DNA from: Lachnospiraceae bacterium UBA4631
Lineage (GTDB): Bacteria; Bacillota; Clostridia; Lachnospirales; Lachnospiraceae
Reading direction: 5' to 3'
Length of the DNA: 64,000 nt
Assembly: GCA_002406015.1 (NCBI GenBank)
Contig: DHMX01000003.1
Location: forward strand, 1 to 64,000
Made by a program: the position numbers and the translations under genes. This document shows positions 16,707 to 25,198 of this stretch, in pieces (position 1 is the stretch's first letter; each line of letters starts with the position of its first letter). Under the pieces are notes generated by a model that made no database searches, had not been told where the DNA came from, and was given only the letters and a program-made list of their open reading frames with translations.

Positions 16707-17598
16707 CAACCGTAAGGCTTAGTCCGATTACCGCAAGATACCCATACCGCCATGTCAGCTCCGGCATATTGGTAAAGTTCATGCCATACCAGCCTACGAT
16801 TAAGGTCAACGGCTGGAAAATGGTTGTGACTACCGTAAATATTTTCATAACCGCATTGATGCTGTAGTCTAAAGAGGAAGAATATGCCTCTCGTACCTGT
16901 ACCAGATTTTCTTTTAGCATCTGGCAGTTATTGCTTAACCGTTCAACCTTATCGGTAAACATCTTAAAATACCGCAGGTCATCTGCCGGAAATAAGCCAT
17001 TTTCATTTTCTGCCAAATCCTCTCCGACCTCTATCATCTGTTCATAGTAATTCCGAAGAATCGTAACCTCTTTTTTCAGTGCCAGAATCGAGCTGATGAA
17101 CTTCCGGTCAATGGCACCCTCATGGATTTCTTCTTCCATGGCTTCAATTGCAAATTCCTTTGCCTCAAGCCCCTTACTATCTGAATACAGCAAGCGGTCA
17201 AAAAAACCATAAATTAACTTTTCCAGAGTCATCGTTTCCGGCTGAAACCGCTTGACTGCGGACTGAAATATTTCTCTTGTGGAATTATCCTCGTCGTGAA
17301 TGTCCACAATCAGAAATAGATTCCGCTTGATAAAGAAGCCGATTTTATCCCGCGGACCGTATACATCATTTACATTTATGATATTTAATATGCCAAAGCT
17401 GTAATCCTCATACACATCCATGCTGCTCCGAAAATTCACCGTTTCCATGGTGCATTCCTGAAGATTATGCTCTGAAAATCCGAACCCCTGATAAGAAGCC
17501 TTGAGTGCTTCGATACTTAAAAATCCTGCCGTCAGACATTCTTCCCGAATCTTGCCGATAGAGATTTCCCGAAGCTCCTGATTAAATTCATATATCAT
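16663..17598 (-). CDS. corA: CorA-family magnesium/divalent cation channel
   Basis: This 311-residue protein has a large soluble N-terminal funnel with long helices (up to about residue 250), then two transmembrane helices. The first ends in the signature YGMNF and the second is YLAVIGLSLTVVIFCLWLF, followed by a basic end (RKKHLL). GMN defines the selectivity loop of CorA Mg2+/Co2+ channels, which work as pentamers. Start ATG overlaps the coaBC stop (17595-17598), so the two are translationally coupled. Its 3' end overlaps the convergent AAA+ gene by 44 nt. Confidence 0.9.
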   Translation of the reverse strand: MIYEFNQELREISIGKIREECLTAGFLSIEALKASYQGFGFSEHNLQECTMETVNFRSSMDVYEDYSFGILNIINVNDVYGPRDKIGFFIKRNLFLIVDIHDEDNSTREIFQSAVKRFQPETMTLEKLIYGFFDRLLYSDSKGLEAKEFAIEAMEEEIHEGAIDRKFISSILALKKEVTILRNYYEQMIEVGEDLAENENGLFPADDLRYFKMFTDKVERLSNNCQMLKENLVQVREAYSSSLDYSINAVMKIFTVVTTIFQPLTLIVGWYGMNFTNMPELTWRYGYLAVIGLSLTVVIFCLWLFRKKHLL

Positions 17599-18803
17599 AT
17601 CGTCAACCCACTTTCCTGCTGCTTCTGAATTGCATTTAACAACTGCTCTGCAACAGCTTCCTTACCCATCTGCGGCAGTTGTATCGTCTGCTTTTTTGTA
17701 ATGAGGGTTACTACATTGGTGTCTACGCCAAAGCCTGCACCTGCCACCTTCAGATTATTGGCAACTATCATGTCCAGCTTCTTTTTCTCCAGCTTGGCTC
17801 TGGAATTTTCCACCATATTCTCTGTCTCCATGGAGAATCCGCAAAGAAACTGACCGTCTCTTCGATGCTCTCCCAGCCAGTTCAGAATATCGGTGGTCCG
17901 CACCAGTTGCAGTGTGCTTTCTCCCTCGGATTTTTTAATCTTTTCTTCTGCCACCACTGCCGGGGTATAGTCGGCAACCGCGGCTGCCTTTATCACAATA
18001 TCTGCCTGTCCGGCGTGCTGCTTTACCGCCTCAAACATATCTGCGGCACTCGTTACCGGTATGACCTTCACAAACGGCGGCGGTGCAATCGATACCGGTC
18101 CGGTAACCAGTGTTACCTCTGCACCACGCTCCATTGCCACTCTGGCAATCGCATATCCCATCTTGCCGGTAGAATGATTGCTGATAAAGCGAACCGGGTC
18201 GATACTTTCCACCGTAGGTCCGGCTGTTACCAGAACCTTCTTTCCTTCCATATCCTTTTCATACCGGATTTCCCGCAAAATATAATCCATTAATACCTGC
18301 TCGGACGGAAGCTTTCCTGCTCCCACATCCTTGCATGCAAGCAAGCCGACCTCCGGCTGTATTACGGTCATATGATAATGCTCCAGCTTTTTTAAATTAT
18401 CCTGCACAATCGGATTTTCAAACATCTGGGTATTCATTGCCGGTGCTATCAGCTTCTTACATTTACAAGCCATAATCGTAGTTGTCAGCATATCGTCTGC
18501 TATACCGTTTGCAATCTTTCCGATTACATTTGCCGATGCCGGTGCAACCAGCACCACATCTGCTTTCTTTGCCAAGGATACATGTTCAATATTGTAGTTA
18601 AAGTTCCGGTCAAAGGTATCCACTAAGGTCTTATGGTTCGTTAAGGTCTCGAAGGTTATCGGATGTATAAAATTCGTTGCATTCTTTGTCATCAGTACAT
18701 ATACATCTGCGTGCTGCTTTACCAGCATACTGGTCAGGTTCGCCATCTTATATGCCGCAATACTTCCTGTGACACCCAGCACAATTGTTTTTCCTGTTAA
18801 CAT
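17595..18803 (-). CDS. coaBC: Bifunctional phosphopantothenoylcysteine decarboxylase/phosphopantothenate-cysteine ligase
   Basis: This 402-residue enzyme makes 4'-phosphopantetheine, the second and third steps from pantothenate to coenzyme A. The N-terminal half is the FMN-dependent decarboxylase CoaC (GVTGSIAAYK at the start, APAMNTQMF at the active site, the Cys-containing ACKDVGAGKLPS flap). The C-terminal half is CoaB (KVLVTAGPTVESIDPVRFIS, NHSTGKMG, and the lysine-rich VAEEKIKKSE). Length is normal for the fused form. It overlaps the upstream hydrolase gene by 7 nt and corA by 4 nt, so the three genes form one operon. Confidence 0.96.
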   Translation of the reverse strand: MLTGKTIVLGVTGSIAAYKMANLTSMLVKQHADVYVLMTKNATNFIHPITFETLTNHKTLVDTFDRNFNYNIEHVSLAKKADVVLVAPASANVIGKIANGIADDMLTTTIMACKCKKLIAPAMNTQMFENPIVQDNLKKLEHYHMTVIQPEVGLLACKDVGAGKLPSEQVLMDYILREIRYEKDMEGKKVLVTAGPTVESIDPVRFISNHSTGKMGYAIARVAMERGAEVTLVTGPVSIAPPPFVKVIPVTSAADMFEAVKQHAGQADIVIKAAAVADYTPAVVAEEKIKKSEGESTLQLVRTTDILNWLGEHRRDGQFLCGFSMETENMVENSRAKLEKKKLDMIVANNLKVAGAGFGVDTNVVTLITKKQTIQLPQMGKEAVAEQLLNAIQKQQESGLTI

Positions 18804-19333
18804 GAACTACCTCCCTGCATAACTAACACCTGACAGGCTTTCATTGCGTCTAATGCCCGCTGGTGACGCTCCGGTGTTACTCCGGCACAGCACGTTGCAT
18901 CTACAAAAACCGGGGTCTCCGGTAAAAATGCCTTTATCAGTACGGCGTTGGATATGACACATATATCGGTGCATAGACCTACCAGTGTAATACTTCGAAT
19001 CGTATCCTCTGTATCCAACTTTCGCAGGTATTCACCAAGCTCTGCCGAACCAAATGTCACCTTATCAAACACCTTGCCTGTCCGTATTTCCTCTAATGAG
19101 GACGCTATCTGCCAGCCGTAGGTGTCACGGATACAATGCGGCACCGGAAGCAGATGACCTTCCTGCGTATCCATATAGTCTTCCGTATGGGTATCTCTGG
19201 TATATAGTACCGTTCCCTCAAAATTCCGAAGCTTTTCCTCCACCTTCGGAACAATCTTTACTGCCTCCGGTGTTCCCAATACTCCGTCAATAAAATCATT
19301 CTGCATGTCCACAACAATTAATACATCCTGCAT
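18797..19333 (-). CDS. Isochorismatase-family cysteine hydrolase (nicotinamidase-like)
   Basis: In this 178-residue single-domain hydrolase the catalytic triad is visible as Asp9 (VVDMQNDF), Lys91 (FDKVTFGS) and Cys125 (TDICVISNA). Asp47 and His49 in TRDTHTEDY, with His60 before LLPVPHC, match the metal site of PncA-type nicotinamidases. Nicotinamide deamidation for NAD salvage is the most likely activity, but other small amides are possible. It heads the hydrolase-coaBC-corA operon, overlapping coaBC by 7 nt. A link between NAD and CoA cofactor supply is plausible but inferred. Confidence 0.82.
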   Translation of the reverse strand: MQDVLIVVDMQNDFIDGVLGTPEAVKIVPKVEEKLRNFEGTVLYTRDTHTEDYMDTQEGHLLPVPHCIRDTYGWQIASSLEEIRTGKVFDKVTFGSAELGEYLRKLDTEDTIRSITLVGLCTDICVISNAVLIKAFLPETPVFVDATCCAGVTPERHQRALDAMKACQVLVMQGGSSC

Positions 19334-19382
19334 AGTTTTTTCCCTTTCCCTTTATCGTAACCTTTATTACAGAAAAGAATAC

Positions 19383-19406
19383 CCAGGTGAACTACTTATC
19401 ACCTGG
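19383..19406 (-). terminator. Intrinsic terminator after murA
   Basis: CCAGGTGA (19383-19390) pairs with TCACCTGG (19399-19406) around an 8-nt loop. On the minus strand the stem is followed by GTATTCTTTTC. It lies about 20 nt after the murA stop. Confidence 0.7.
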
Positions 19407-19425
19407 ATACCTTTTCCTTACGCCA

Positions 19426-20733
19426 TTAACCAACCTTTAACTTGAATTTCATAATATCCTTTTCTGTCTCAACAATTTCTATCTTACCGCCTAATGCCTG
19501 AAGCTTTTCTTCAAACCGCTCATATCCACGCTGGATATATTTAATATCTTCTACTACGGTAAAGCCCTCTGCTGCCAGTCCCGCAATTACCAATGCGGCT
19601 CCCGCACGCAAATCCGGAGCAATGACAGACGCTCCGCTGTATCCCGCAACACCGGTAATAATTGCCATATTGCCCTCTACCTTGATATTGGCTCCCATAC
19701 GAACCAATTCATCGGCATATTTAAAACGGTTTTCAAAAATATTCTCTGTAATCACGCTGGTGCCTTCGGAAAGCCCCAAGGTAACTGCCATCTGCGGCTG
19801 CATATCCGTTGGAAAGCCCGGATACGGCTGGGTCTTAATCTGAGTTGCTCCCAAGCGTTTGTCATGACTTCCGATTACACGAACCGCATCATCATATTCC
19901 TCTACAATCGCACCTATCTCGGACAGCTTAGAGCTGATTGCCTCTAAGTGCTTCGGAATTACATTCTTAATGAGAATATTACCGCCGGTTGCCGCTGCCG
20001 CCATCATGAAGGTTCCTGCCTCAATCTGGTCCGGTATAATGGAATATTCGGTGCCTTTCAGCTCATGAACCCCACGAATCCGAATCTCATTGGTTCCTGC
20101 ACCCTTGATATTGGCTCCCATACTGTTTAAGAAGTTTGCCACATCTACGATATGCGGCTCCTTCGCTGCATTTTCAATTGTTGTCTTTCCCTCTGCGAAT
20201 ACGGCTGCCATCATAATATTAATGGTCGCACCGACGCTGACGGTATCCAGATAAATATGCTTACCGACTAACTGCTCTGCGGAAGCGGTTACCATACCCT
20301 TATCAATTACCACCTTTGCACCCAATGCTTCAAAGCCTTTTACGTGCAAATCAATCGGACGGCTTCCAATGTCACAGCCACCCGGAAGTGCCACCTGTGA
20401 CCTGCGGTATTTTCCTAACAACGCACCTAATAAATAGTAAGATGCCCGTATCTTACGAATAAATTCATCATCTACACACAGACTGTCAATATCCTTGATT
20501 GTACCTCCGCAGATACTGACTGTATGTTCATCTATATATTTTACCGTTGCCCCGATTTCCTTAATTGCCTGTAACAGCACTCTGGTATCCCTGACATTTG
20601 GTACATTTTCAATAATACATTCCTTATCCGTCATGACGGCTGCTGCCAAAATGCCCAATGCCGCATTCTTGGCTCCTGCGATTGTGACTTCACCAACTAA
20701 AGGGGTTCCTCCCTTTATCACATACTGCTCCAT
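19426..20733 (-). CDS. murA: UDP-N-acetylglucosamine 1-carboxyvinyltransferase
   Basis: This 435-residue enzyme carries out the first committed step of peptidoglycan synthesis, adding enolpyruvate from PEP to UDP-GlcNAc in the cytosol. The active-site loop LPGGCDIGSRPIDLH contains Cys120, the residue attacked by fosfomycin. Lys22-Asn23 of AGAKNAA bind substrate. Two inside-out alpha/beta domains of usual length are present. Many Firmicutes carry two paralogues (MurA/MurZ), and I cannot tell which this is. It has its own promoter and terminator, so it is monocistronic. Confidence 0.96.
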   Translation of the reverse strand: MEQYVIKGGTPLVGEVTIAGAKNAALGILAAAVMTDKECIIENVPNVRDTRVLLQAIKEIGATVKYIDEHTVSICGGTIKDIDSLCVDDEFIRKIRASYYLLGALLGKYRRSQVALPGGCDIGSRPIDLHVKGFEALGAKVVIDKGMVTASAEQLVGKHIYLDTVSVGATINIMMAAVFAEGKTTIENAAKEPHIVDVANFLNSMGANIKGAGTNEIRIRGVHELKGTEYSIIPDQIEAGTFMMAAAATGGNILIKNVIPKHLEAISSKLSEIGAIVEEYDDAVRVIGSHDKRLGATQIKTQPYPGFPTDMQPQMAVTLGLSEGTSVITENIFENRFKYADELVRMGANIKVEGNMAIITGVAGYSGASVIAPDLRAGAALVIAGLAAEGFTVVEDIKYIQRGYERFEEKLQALGGKIEIVETEKDIMKFKLKVG

Positions 20734-20796
20734 AATGCACCTCTTACATTACTTTTTATATCTATATCAATTAAATATGCCTAAAACACTAGGGTA

Positions 20797-20824
20797 ATTA
20801 TAACACAACTTTTCCGTTTGTAAA
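20797..20824 (-). promoter_or_regulatory. murA promoter
   Basis: On the minus strand TTTACA (20824-20819) and a perfect TATAAT (20802-20797) are spaced 16 nt, about 64 nt upstream of the murA ATG and just downstream of the pyrI stop. Confidence 0.7.
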
Positions 20825-20830
20825 CTGTTT

Positions 20831-21256
20831 TTATCCGTTGGTATGTCTGTCTTCCTCGCAATAAATGCAGCGATAGGTTCTTTTTTCAGGATTTACCAGC
20901 TTAAATATGTGGTCAATCCCTTGCTCCGTCTGCGTAATGCAGCGGGGATTCTTACATATTAATATATTCACCAGACGCTCCGGCAGTTCTACCTTTTTCT
21001 TTTCAATGGTTTCTCCATCCTTGATAATACTGACCGTAATATCCGGGTCAATGTAGCCCAGTACATCCAGATTAATCGAATAATCCTGGTCTATCTTAAT
21101 AATATCCTTCCGTCCGAGCTTATTACTCTTTACATTTTTAATAATGGCTACGCTGCAATCCAGCTTATCCAGCTCCAAATCCTGGTAAATCTGCATACTT
21201 TTACCGGCAGTGATATGGTCTAATACGATTCCATTTGTAATACTATCTATATTCAT
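20831..21256 (-). CDS. pyrI: Aspartate carbamoyltransferase regulatory chain
   Basis: This 141-residue regulatory subunit binds nucleotides in its N-terminal half (MNIDSITNGIVLDHITAGK at the start, KSNKLGRKDIIKI) and a zinc ion in its C-terminal half through four cysteines (CKNPRC ... CIYC). The zinc domain contacts PyrB. Its presence indicates the dodecameric enzyme with CTP/ATP allostery. It has a clear AGGAGG 7 nt before the ATG and lies 11 nt after pyrB. Confidence 0.95.
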   Translation of the reverse strand: MNIDSITNGIVLDHITAGKSMQIYQDLELDKLDCSVAIIKNVKSNKLGRKDIIKIDQDYSINLDVLGYIDPDITVSIIKDGETIEKKKVELPERLVNILICKNPRCITQTEQGIDHIFKLVNPEKRTYRCIYCEEDRHTNG

Positions 21257-21267
21257 GATATTTCCTC

Positions 21268-22185
21268 CTATGGTTCCAAGCCCAACAGCTTCATAATCAG
21301 AGCCATTCTTACATACTTTCCGTTTAATGCCTGCTTAAAATAACAAGCTCTTGGGTCATCATCTACCTTGGTGGAAATTTCATTTACTCTTGGCAACGGA
21401 TGTAAAATGGACAAGTCCTGCTTTGCCTTTTTTAATTTTTCCGTATCCAGAATATAGGTGTCCTTCAGACGTATGTAATCTGCTTCGTTAAAGAATCTCT
21501 CCCGCTGTACCCGCGTCATATATAAAATGTCCAGCTTTCCAATCACTTCATCCATGCTTTCTACCTGCTGGTACGAAATATTTTGATTTTCAAAAATTTC
21601 CGTCCGTATGTACTCCGGCAATTGCAATTCCGGCGGTGATATTAAGACATAGTGGATGTTCCGGTAACGTGACATTGCCTTAATCAAGGAATGTACGGTC
21701 CTTCCGAACTTCAAATCTCCGCAGAAGCCAATCGTCAAATCCTCTAACCGTCCCTTTTCCCGCTGTATGGTAAGCAGGTCTGTCAGGGTCTGGGTCGGAT
21801 GATAATGTCCGCCGTCTCCGGCATTGATAATCGGCACCGGGGATTTCAGGGAGGCAAATAACGGAGCACCCTCCTTTGGATGACGCATAGCAATAATATC
21901 CGCATAGCAGCCAACCACCTGTATCGTATCATGTACGCTTTCACCCTTTGTTGCCGAGGATGAATCGGCAGAAGAAAAACCAAGTACATTACCGCCTAAT
22001 TCCATCATAGCTGCTTCAAAACTCAGCCGCGTTCTTGTACTTGGTTCAAAAAATAAGGTTGCAAGCTTCTTTCCCTTACACACCTCACTGTATTTTTCTT
22101 TGTGTGCAATAATATCATTCGCAAGCGTTAACAGCTCTTGAATTTCTTCTACGCTTAAGTCCATGGGATCAATCAAATGTCTCAT
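21268..22185 (-). CDS. pyrB: Aspartate carbamoyltransferase catalytic chain
   Basis: This 305-residue enzyme forms carbamoyl aspartate in pyrimidine synthesis. Phosphate-binding STRTR (in FEPSTRTRLSFE) and the HPTQT motif are intact, as are the 80s-loop SSATKGES and LHPLPR near the C-terminus. The AGGTAC ribosome site with GGAGG lies just upstream of the ATG. It is followed by pyrI in a pyrBI operon with its own promoter. It provides a useful contrast for the altered carbamoyltransferase at 29839-30783. Confidence 0.97.
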   Translation of the reverse strand: MRHLIDPMDLSVEEIQELLTLANDIIAHKEKYSEVCKGKKLATLFFEPSTRTRLSFEAAMMELGGNVLGFSSADSSSATKGESVHDTIQVVGCYADIIAMRHPKEGAPLFASLKSPVPIINAGDGGHYHPTQTLTDLLTIQREKGRLEDLTIGFCGDLKFGRTVHSLIKAMSRYRNIHYVLISPPELQLPEYIRTEIFENQNISYQQVESMDEVIGKLDILYMTRVQRERFFNEADYIRLKDTYILDTEKLKKAKQDLSILHPLPRVNEISTKVDDDPRACYFKQALNGKYVRMALIMKLLGLEP

Positions 22186-22264
22186 TTTGTACCTCCACTT
22201 CCATCATACGTTATAATTGAAGTTCCTGCTGCCAGCCTGAACAAGCAAAACTCTCACGACTTTC

Positions 22265-22294
22265 AGTATAATCGCATGAAGGTATCAGTGTCAA
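22265..22294 (-). promoter_or_regulatory. pyrBI promoter
   Basis: On the minus strand a perfect TTGACA (22294-22289) and TATACT (22270-22265) are spaced 18 nt. This predicts a leader of about 70 nt before pyrB. I see no terminator-like attenuator in that leader. Confidence 0.7.
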
Positions 22295-22307
22295 TCCTTT
22301 TGCGGAA

Positions 22308-22790
22308 CTATCGACTACTTTCCGGCATTTCCTGAAGCTTGCTCCGTACCAATTGTTCCATTACGGATTTCTGTTCCTTTTCACACTCAATAATGTATTG
22401 CCGCTTATTGGCACGCAGCTTCACCTTTATTGTATTTATGTTATCATTTACGAATTTATAACCTTCGATATGCTCCCAATCAATAAAAGTTAATCCCACA
22501 AACATCCCGTTTTCGGATAATCCGCTGCGGATTCGAGTGGTTATGACAATAAAGAAGATATACATCAGCAACGGTGGAACAAAAACGTAGTACCGAAACC
22601 AAACGGACATGGCAATCCCTACTAATGCAACATTTACATTTACTATCTCCGATACACTGCTGGAACGCCCCAGCCGGCTCTCTATGATAATACTTTTCTG
22701 ACGATGTAATACCACACAACTGACAATCCCGATGGTCGCAAACCCCAGCGTCAGGATAGCCGATATTACATATTGTAACGATTGCCACAT
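22308..22790 (-). CDS. Small membrane protein, unknown function
   Basis: In this 160-residue protein an N-terminal transmembrane helix (about 7-27) is followed by a cytosolic stretch, then two close helices (about 52-85: VNVALVGIAMSVWF and FVPPLLMYIFFIVIT), then a soluble C-terminal domain with the pattern GLTFIDWEHIEGYKFVN ... IKVKLRANKRQYIIECE. Such tails occur in DUF5673-like bacterial membrane proteins, but I am not certain of that match. It begins 15 nt after metG on the same strand and is likely co-transcribed with it. Confidence 0.65.
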   Translation of the reverse strand: MWQSLQYVISAILTLGFATIGIVSCVVLHRQKSIIIESRLGRSSSVSEIVNVNVALVGIAMSVWFRYYVFVPPLLMYIFFIVITTRIRSGLSENGMFVGLTFIDWEHIEGYKFVNDNINTIKVKLRANKRQYIIECEKEQKSVMEQLVRSKLQEMPESSR

Positions 22791-22805
22791 AACCGTTTCT
22801 CTCCT

Positions 22806-24752
22806 TTATCGAATTTCCGCACCGTGCGGCATTTCCTTCTCAGAAGTCAACAGGGACAGATTTCCGTTCTCATCCTCTGCACACAGCAGCATACCCTCTG
22901 ACTTGACACCCGCAAGCGTTGCCGGCTTCAGATTTGTAACAACCACAACCTTCTTGCCAACCATTTCCTCCGGTGTATAGTGTGCCTTGATACCGGATAC
23001 TATCTGCCGGATTTCGCTGCCGATTTTTACCTGTGAGCAAAGAAGCTTCTTTGACTTTTTCACTTCCTCGCAGGCAATAATCTGACCCATACGAAGCTGT
23101 ACCTTGTCAAACATATCAATGTCGATTTCTTCCTTCGGCTCTACATCGATTCCCGGACCGTACTGATTCAGCTTTGCTTCTTCCTTCCGACGCTCCAGCT
23201 CGGTCAGAACCTCTTCTGCATCCAGTCGTGCAAACAGGATTTCCGGTGTCTCTGTTACCTTTGTGTTGTTCGGATACATACCGAATACGCCCAACTGGTC
23301 ACATTCCCGGTCCTCTGCGTGTAACTGCTCCAGAATCTTTGCGGAGGTTTCCGGCATAAAGGACTTTAATAAAACCGTTCCGATTGTGATACTTTCCACA
23401 AGATTATATAATACGGTCTCCAGTCTTGCCTGGGATGCCTCCTCTTTTGCCAATACCCATGGCATAGTCTCATCAATATATTTGTTGCACCGCTTGAACA
23501 ATGTAAATATCTCGGTAATGGCATCGGCTACCCGCAGCTTCTCCATTGCCTTTGTCACCTTAAGCGGTGTTTCCAGTGCTACCTTCTTTAATTCCTCGTC
23601 TACCGGCTCTGTCACATCTGCATTCCGGACAATTCCGCCAAAGTATTTGTTCGACATGGAAATGGTACGATTTACCAGATTACCCAGTGTGTTTGCCAAG
23701 TCAGAGTTCATACGCTCTACAACCAGCTCCCATGAAATAACACCGTCATTTTCAAACGGCATTTCATGCAACAGGAAGTACCGGACAGCATCTACGCCGA
23801 ACATTTCTACCAAATCGTCTGCATAAATAACATTTCCCTTTGATTTACTCATTTTTCCGTCGCTCTGAATCAGCCATGGGTGTCCGAATACCTGCTTTGG
23901 CAGCGGTAAATCCAGTGCCATTAACATAATCGGCCAATATATCGTATGGAACCGCAGAATATCCTTACCAATCAAATGCAGGTCTGCCGGCCAGTATTTC
24001 TTAAACATCGGGTCATGATTTCCGTCTACATCATAGCCAAGACCGGTTATATAGTTTGTTAATGCATCAATCCATACATAGATAACGTGCTTATCATCAA
24101 AATCTACCGGGATTCCCCACTTAAAGGAAGAACGGGATACACACAAATCCTGCAAGCCCGGCAGCAGGAAATTATTCATCATTTCATTCTTTCTTGCCTC
24201 CGGCTGAATAAATTCCGGATGGGAATTAATATGCTGAATCAGCTTGTCTGTATATTTGCTGAGCTTAAAGAAATATGCCTCCTCTTTTGCCGGCTGACAC
24301 TCTCTGCCACAGTCCGGACACTTTCCGTCAATCAACTGTGAGCTGGTAAAAAATGACTCACATGGAGTACAGTACATCCCCTCGTATTCACCCTTGTAGA
24401 TGTCTCCCTTGTCATACAGCTTCTTAAATATTTTCTGTACCTGCTTCTCATGGTCAGAATCGGTGGTCCGGATGAACTTATCATATGAGGTGTTCATTAA
24501 ATCCCAGATTCGCTTGATTTCTCCTGCTGTCTGGTCTACAAACTCCTTCGGTGTAATTCCGGCTTCTGCTGCCTTTTGTTCAATCTTCTGTCCATGCTCG
24601 TCTGTACCGGTCTGGAACCGGACATCATACCCCAAAAATCTCTTATAACGTGCAATGCTGTCTGCCAACACAATCTCATAGGTGTTACCTATATGCGGTT
24701 TTCCGGATGTGTACGCAATTGCAGTTGTAATGTAATACGGTTTCTTTGCCAT
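22806..24752 (-). CDS. metG: Methionine-tRNA ligase
   Basis: This 648-residue class I aminoacyl-tRNA synthetase charges initiator and elongator tRNA-Met. The HIGH-type motif is PHIGNTYE near the N-terminus and the KMSKS motif is intact (DGKMSKSKGNV). A four-Cys zinc knuckle (CTPC ... CPDC) lies in the connective domain. A C-terminal EMAP/Trbp111-like tRNA-binding domain (about 545-648, DKVQLRMGQIIACEEVKKSK) aids dimerisation and tRNA binding. A strong GGAGGAG precedes the ATG. Control is by the T-box leader upstream. Confidence 0.97.
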   Translation of the reverse strand: MAKKPYYITTAIAYTSGKPHIGNTYEIVLADSIARYKRFLGYDVRFQTGTDEHGQKIEQKAAEAGITPKEFVDQTAGEIKRIWDLMNTSYDKFIRTTDSDHEKQVQKIFKKLYDKGDIYKGEYEGMYCTPCESFFTSSQLIDGKCPDCGRECQPAKEEAYFFKLSKYTDKLIQHINSHPEFIQPEARKNEMMNNFLLPGLQDLCVSRSSFKWGIPVDFDDKHVIYVWIDALTNYITGLGYDVDGNHDPMFKKYWPADLHLIGKDILRFHTIYWPIMLMALDLPLPKQVFGHPWLIQSDGKMSKSKGNVIYADDLVEMFGVDAVRYFLLHEMPFENDGVISWELVVERMNSDLANTLGNLVNRTISMSNKYFGGIVRNADVTEPVDEELKKVALETPLKVTKAMEKLRVADAITEIFTLFKRCNKYIDETMPWVLAKEEASQARLETVLYNLVESITIGTVLLKSFMPETSAKILEQLHAEDRECDQLGVFGMYPNNTKVTETPEILFARLDAEEVLTELERRKEEAKLNQYGPGIDVEPKEEIDIDMFDKVQLRMGQIIACEEVKKSKKLLCSQVKIGSEIRQIVSGIKAHYTPEEMVGKKVVVVTNLKPATLAGVKSEGMLLCAEDENGNLSLLTSEKEMPHGAEIR

Positions 24753-24782
24753 GTTCTTCTTCTCCTCCTATAAAAATACATA

Positions 24783-25057
24783 ACCCCCCGCCTTTAAGAC
24801 GTTTCTTAAAGACGGGGGGGATTCTCCTCGTGGTACCACTTTAATTCTCCGACACCTCACGATGACGGACTCAGGAACTGCAAGTACAGTTCTGCACGAT
24901 AATGGGTGCTACCATCGAACGCTTACCTTCCGCTCACGCTCAACGCTCCAAGACCATCTTCCATAAGCACTTCATTCTCTGTTCTCAGCTCACCAGATTC
25001 TCTGTAAATGTCCCTCTTATGTACTCTTCTCTTCTTCGCTTATTACCTATTCATTAT
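24783..25057 (-). promoter_or_regulatory. T-box leader of metG
   Basis: On the minus strand the T-box core TAAAGTGGTACCACGAGG (about 24842-24825) pairs with the acceptor end of uncharged tRNA. It is directly followed by a strong terminator: CCCCCCGTCTTTAAG / CTTAAAGGCGGGGGG (24819-24784) with few T residues after it. Upstream lie stem-loop elements of a stem I region (about 24900-25020); an ATG at about 24971-24973 (in GAATGAAGTG) is a candidate Met specifier, but I have not folded the RNA. Low charged tRNA-Met should favour the antiterminator and allow metG transcription. Confidence 0.88.
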
Positions 25058-25063
25058 TTACTT

Positions 25064-25092
25064 AGTATACCTGTCTATTTTTACCATGTCAA
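25064..25092 (-). promoter_or_regulatory. metG T-box promoter
   Basis: On the minus strand a perfect TTGACA (25092-25087) and TATACT (25069-25064) are spaced 17 nt. This places transcription start near 25057 and gives a leader of about 300 nt before metG. Confidence 0.75.
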
Positions 25093-25198
25093 GGTGTGAT
25101 TTCGCCATAGGGAAACTTTATGATTTTTGTTGTTTTTTCTATTTCTTATGCGTATAATTTTATATATCTGTTAGTAAAAGTATGTTAAAGGAGCAAGT

